In this document: piece by piece, positions 30,471 through 32,640 of the stretch
Position numbering within the stretch: position 1 is the first letter of the stretch
Layout of the letters: each line of letters opens with the position of its first letter
IMG/VR virus record: IMGVR_UViG_3300032214_000850
Span: 1-32,640 of that record
Direction: 5' to 3' (one strand)
From: a virus
DNA length: 32,640 nt
Notes under the pieces: generated by a model
What the model was told of the DNA's origin: nothing
Databases searched by the model: none
What the model saw: the letters and a program-made list of their open reading frames with translations, nothing else
Program-made: the position numbers and the translations under genes

Positions 30471-30478
30471 TATATTTG
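30471..30478 (+). promoter_or_regulatory. Bacteroidota-type -7 element before 30496
   Basis: TATATTTG, a perfect TAnnTTTG, 17 nt before the start codon. The upstream element is weak (a T-rich stretch at about 30448). Confidence 0.6.
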
Positions 30479-30495
30479 TAGAAATAACAAAGACG

Positions 30496-30771
30496 ATGAA
30501 AACTACCTATAACTTCAACATCAAAGTAATTAACGAAAAATACGGACAAATTCTTTCTGAGAATTTTGTTGATCAAACTCAATTCAAAATCTTTTTGAAA
30601 ATGGTTCATGGGGCTTTGGAATTGAAAGAAGATCTTTCTTTCTTTGATGGTAATACCTTTTTGGTACACATTCCATTTAGTTTCTTGAAGAACTCTATGG
30701 TATTAACCTCAACTTTTGAGATCTCATTAGCGGAACAAGTAAAAAACAAACTCGAAACTTTAGTTGACTGA
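30496..30771 (+). CDS. Small hypothetical protein
   Basis: 91 residues, beginning MKTTYNFNIKVINEKYGQIL, mixed alpha/beta, with FLKMVHGALELKEDLSFFDG in the middle. It has a host-type promoter, so it may be expressed early. It lies 1 nt before the lipoprotein gene. Function unknown. Confidence 0.75.
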   Translation: MKTTYNFNIKVINEKYGQILSENFVDQTQFKIFLKMVHGALELKEDLSFFDGNTFLVHIPFSFLKNSMVLTSTFEISLAEQVKNKLETLVD

Positions 30772-30772
30772 T

Positions 30773-31204
30773 ATGAAATACATTATGTTATTAGCCCTTA
30801 CATTGGTGATGTGGTCTTGTGTTAAACAAGAGCCTAAACCTCAACTACCATTAGCTCCACAACCAATTATCACCGATTCTACGTTGGTTGATTCTACTCT
30901 TACAATCAAAGAAGAAACTTGGGTGATTACAAAAATCATGTATACCGATTACCATTACGAGAATCGATCCGACACATTATACTTTATTGATAAGGAGAAG
31001 TATACGTTTAATGGAGACGAAAGTTTTTATGATTTGGATTTGACTTCTACGTATTATATCCTTACATTTTATGACACGGATTGGGGACATCTTACTGGTA
31101 AAGTTTACCTAAATCAAATTGATAACGGTGAACTAGTTGGAGTGTTGTTTACTGATTATATGGACAATACCAAAAAATACAGGTTGTGGTTAAAGAGAAT
31201 ATAG
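30773..31204 (+). CDS. Lipoprotein
   Basis: 143 residues from the ATG at 30773; an in-frame TTG at 30764 adds three residues but would break the signal peptide. MKYIMLLALTLVMWSC is a lipoprotein signal with the lipid-carrying cysteine at residue 16. A proline-rich spacer and a beta-rich domain follow (ETWVITKIMYTDYHYENRSD). An outer-membrane lipoprotein from a phage suggests superinfection exclusion or receptor masking, or an outer spanin, but no family is recognised. It follows a gene with a host-type promoter and may be early. Confidence 0.82.
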   Translation: MKYIMLLALTLVMWSCVKQEPKPQLPLAPQPIITDSTLVDSTLTIKEETWVITKIMYTDYHYENRSDTLYFIDKEKYTFNGDESFYDLDLTSTYYILTFYDTDWGHLTGKVYLNQIDNGELVGVLFTDYMDNTKKYRLWLKRI

Positions 31205-31207
31205 TTT

Positions 31208-31267
31208 CTTTGTTCTATAAAAACAAAGTGGTGGAGTAGATGACAGATTCAATGTCGGACCAAATTA
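31208..31267 (+). ncRNA. Structured 3' region before a terminator
   Basis: No open frame. CTTTGTT (31208-31214) pairs with AACAAAG (31222-31228). TGGT (31229-31232) pairs with ACCA (31259-31262) around GACA (31242-31245) pairing with TGTC (31253-31256). It directly precedes a strong terminator and looks like a structured 3' untranslated region or the end of a small RNA. No promoter-like motif is seen before it. Confidence 0.35.
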
Positions 31268-31294
31268 AGGTGAGAGTTTTCTCACCTTTTTTTA
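31268..31294 (+). terminator. Rho-independent terminator
   Basis: AGGTGAGA at 31268-31275 pairs with TCTCACCT at 31280-31287 around GTTT, followed by TTTTTTATTT. It closes the lipoprotein transcript. Confidence 0.85.
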
Positions 31295-31303
31295 TTTCTT
31301 AGA

Positions 31304-31310
31304 TATTTAT
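31304..31310 (+). promoter_or_regulatory. TATTTAT motif before 31328
   Basis: The motif lies 17 nt before the start codon and directly after a strong terminator, so a promoter must be present here. Confidence 0.55.
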
Positions 31311-31327
31311 TATTAAAAAATTGTTTT

Positions 31328-32434
31328 ATGAAACAAATATTCGAAATATTACAAGAAGAAAGAGATAGAATTATCAATATTCACGAGTCGGCAACAAAAA
31401 ACCAATATTTAAATACTTTAATTGTTGAAGAAAGAAACTACGGAAATCCATTGATAAATAAAGGTGGTAAGTTAGTTGGTGATAAAAATTACTTTGTAGT
31501 AAATAAAGATACTTATGCTGAAAACCCAAAAGGAGGGTCAGGATTAAAATTCTTTAAAGGTGTTAAATTTATTGGGTCAAGTCCTGGATTTTTGAAGACG
31601 GAAAAACCGGCAACAGTACAATTTCCCGACACATTTGGTAATGTTGGAAGTGTTAAGGCTACGGGTACGATAATTTTTAATTGTAGTAGTAAATTATTGA
31701 TCGTAAAAAACATTAGCGATCCTGGAACTAGTGAACTTTTTGGGTATGAAACTTCAAAAAATGCCTACAGCCTTAATGATGATTTAGGGGGTTATCAAAC
31801 TTTAGGTGGATTAAGAGCGGTTTGTGACAATATTAAAGAAGGTGTTAAACCATCAAGTCAGACACCAACACAACCTACTAATACGGAAATAAAACAAGGT
31901 ACCGATAAAGGTGCGGATAATACAAATTACGTAGTTGGGAGTGATCGTAATTTAATTGCGTCAAACGGTAAACCCGTCTTTAAAATTTTAAAAGGAACTA
32001 GTTTCAAAATATACCCCGAAAAAAATGGTGCATCAGGTAAAGCTAAATTCATAGGTGGCGATAAAAGTTCGCAAAATGTTTGGTTTAATTGTAATTCAGG
32101 TAAATTCTTAATTAAAAATGTATTACCGGTTGTTGACCCAACCACAAATACCACTATACCTGCAGGACAAAAAACATTTTCTTATACTTCAGATCAACCA
32201 TTTGTTGATTTCTTTAAGAAAAAATGTGAAACTGCTAAAAGTGGTAATAAAAAAGATAATAAATCAAATGTTGATAATACAAATTTATCTTCAGGAAATG
32301 TTGGTGTTAATGTAGGTGGTACTACAGTGGCAAAACCCACTGATACCGCTTTAGATACAATATTACAAAAAATATCTGCTGGTTCACAAAAACCAACAGA
32401 CGCTAACCAAGCTCCTCAAACATTTATAGGATAA
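31328..32434 (+). CDS. Leader protein with a duplicated domain
   Basis: 368 residues. The leader is ILQEERDRIINIHESATKNQ, then TLIVEE with an I-V-E site. Two related domains follow at about 48-175 and 195-305. Both run K.F..G..F, then FNCSSKLLIVKNI in the first copy and FNCNSGKFLIKNV in the second, a Y-S/T stretch and a C-terminal C...K..G. They are diverged, so the duplication is old. A serine/asparagine-rich tail ends the protein. The FNC motif and a distal cysteine in each copy may form a disulfide. It is probably a virion protein; no catalytic motif. Confidence 0.82.
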   Translation: MKQIFEILQEERDRIINIHESATKNQYLNTLIVEERNYGNPLINKGGKLVGDKNYFVVNKDTYAENPKGGSGLKFFKGVKFIGSSPGFLKTEKPATVQFPDTFGNVGSVKATGTIIFNCSSKLLIVKNISDPGTSELFGYETSKNAYSLNDDLGGYQTLGGLRAVCDNIKEGVKPSSQTPTQPTNTEIKQGTDKGADNTNYVVGSDRNLIASNGKPVFKILKGTSFKIYPEKNGASGKAKFIGGDKSSQNVWFNCNSGKFLIKNVLPVVDPTTNTTIPAGQKTFSYTSDQPFVDFFKKKCETAKSGNKKDNKSNVDNTNLSSGNVGVNVGGTTVAKPTDTALDTILQKISAGSQKPTDANQAPQTFIG

Positions 32435-32448
32435 TTAAAAAAATAGAT

Positions 32449-32640
32449 ATGAAAAGATTAGTACTTACAGAAGAAGAAAAAAATAGAATATTAGGTTTAC
32501 ATGGATCTAATATTATTTTAGAGGCCGCTAACTCAAAAGTTTCCCAAATACAAACTTATTTAAAAACTAAAGGACATAATTTAGGTACAACAGGACCAAA
32601 TAAAGATGGTGTTGATGGATTATGGGGTAAAAAAACTAGA
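32449..32640 (+). CDS. Leader protein with peptidoglycan-binding domain, 3' end outside window
   Basis: 64 codons are visible. The leader is MKRLVLTEEEKNRILGLHGS, then IILEAANS with an I-L-E/A site. Directly after it comes SQIQTYLKTKGHNLGT and GPNKDGVDGLWGKKT, the repeated-helix pattern of PG_binding_1 domains (GxxGDGxFGxxT-type), which bind cell-wall glycan strands. The catalytic part, if any, is beyond the window. Starting 14 nt after 31328, it shares its transcript. A cell-wall protein with a packaging-type leader fits an enzyme carried in the particle for entry. Confidence 0.85.
   Translation, partial: MKRLVLTEEEKNRILGLHGSNIILEAANSKVSQIQTYLKTKGHNLGTTGPNKDGVDGLWGKKTR

Noticed and set aside
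31208-31262. tRNA-like appearance of the region after the lipoprotein gene
   Set aside because: No acceptor stem, no GTTCRA T-loop and no anticodon arm of correct size.
1-32640. Prophage in a host chromosome
   Set aside because: No integrase, attachment repeats, tRNA or host gene is seen; all content is phage-like from end to end.

Overview
The window reads as part of a large, AT-rich, T4-like tailed phage that infects a Bacteroidota (Flavobacteriia/Cytophagia-like) host; it is probably known only from metagenomes. The phage assignment rests on a gp46/SbcC-like recombination subunit, a phage-encoded primary-type sigma factor, a lysis cassette, two orphan-type DNA methyltransferases, thioredoxin, glutaredoxin, Nudix and DUF3310 genes, very tight gene packing with ATGA-type overlaps, and many short conserved proteins of unknown function. 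The host assignment rests on five upstream regions carrying the Bacteroidota housekeeping promoter (TTTG/TTG, about 18-21 nt, TAnnTTTG), a Bacteroidota-type histone H1-like protein, a sigma factor close to Bacteroidota RpoD, and a general lack of Shine-Dalgarno sequences. I see no integrase, ribosomal RNA, tRNA, CRISPR array or insertion sequence.

Layout. 1-2729: end of the gp46-like gene, a possible PD-(D/E)XK nuclease, a DUF6576-like protein and the sigma factor. 2721-2857: a structured RNA with its own promoter-like motif and a strong terminator. 2924-6058: probable lysis block (multi-pass membrane protein, amidase, two spanin-like proteins). 6058-9061: conserved phage proteins of unknown function, probably virion-associated. 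9110-11489: small proteins including a histone H1-like one. 11532-13521: DnaJ, a small membrane protein and Dam. 13559-18661: a block rich in proteins that share an N-terminal leader. 18717-20800: a DUF932 gene and a thioredoxin/glutaredoxin pair. 20833-22894: leftward genes, one with faint resemblance to S-adenosylmethionine synthetase. 22997-28622: another leader protein, a full-length type II glutamine synthetase, DUF3310, membrane proteins and a TSPPY methyltransferase. 28661-32640: leader proteins (pre-toxin-like, duplicated-domain, peptidoglycan-binding), DUF192, Nudix and a lipoprotein.

Two signals run through the whole window and are its most interesting content. (1) At least a dozen otherwise unrelated proteins begin with a short charged leader (such as ITEEQ, NEEEKRRIL, EEEKNRILGLH) that usually ends in an (L/I)-x-E site. 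This is the logic of T4 capsid-targeting peptides, which are removed by the prohead protease. The attached domains include leucine-rich repeats, a pre-toxin-like region, peptidoglycan binding and a duplicated beta-rich domain, which suggests a modular cargo set packaged in the particle. (2) A TATTTAT motif lies 4-31 nt before 15 start codons on both strands and before the structured RNA. Every leader gene either directly follows it or sits in a run of genes headed by it, while nuclease, methyltransferase and DUF932 genes instead have host-type TAnnTTTG promoters. The simplest model is host RNA polymerase for early genes and a phage-specified polymerase, perhaps using the sigma factor encoded here, for late genes. 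Both ideas are inferences from this window alone.
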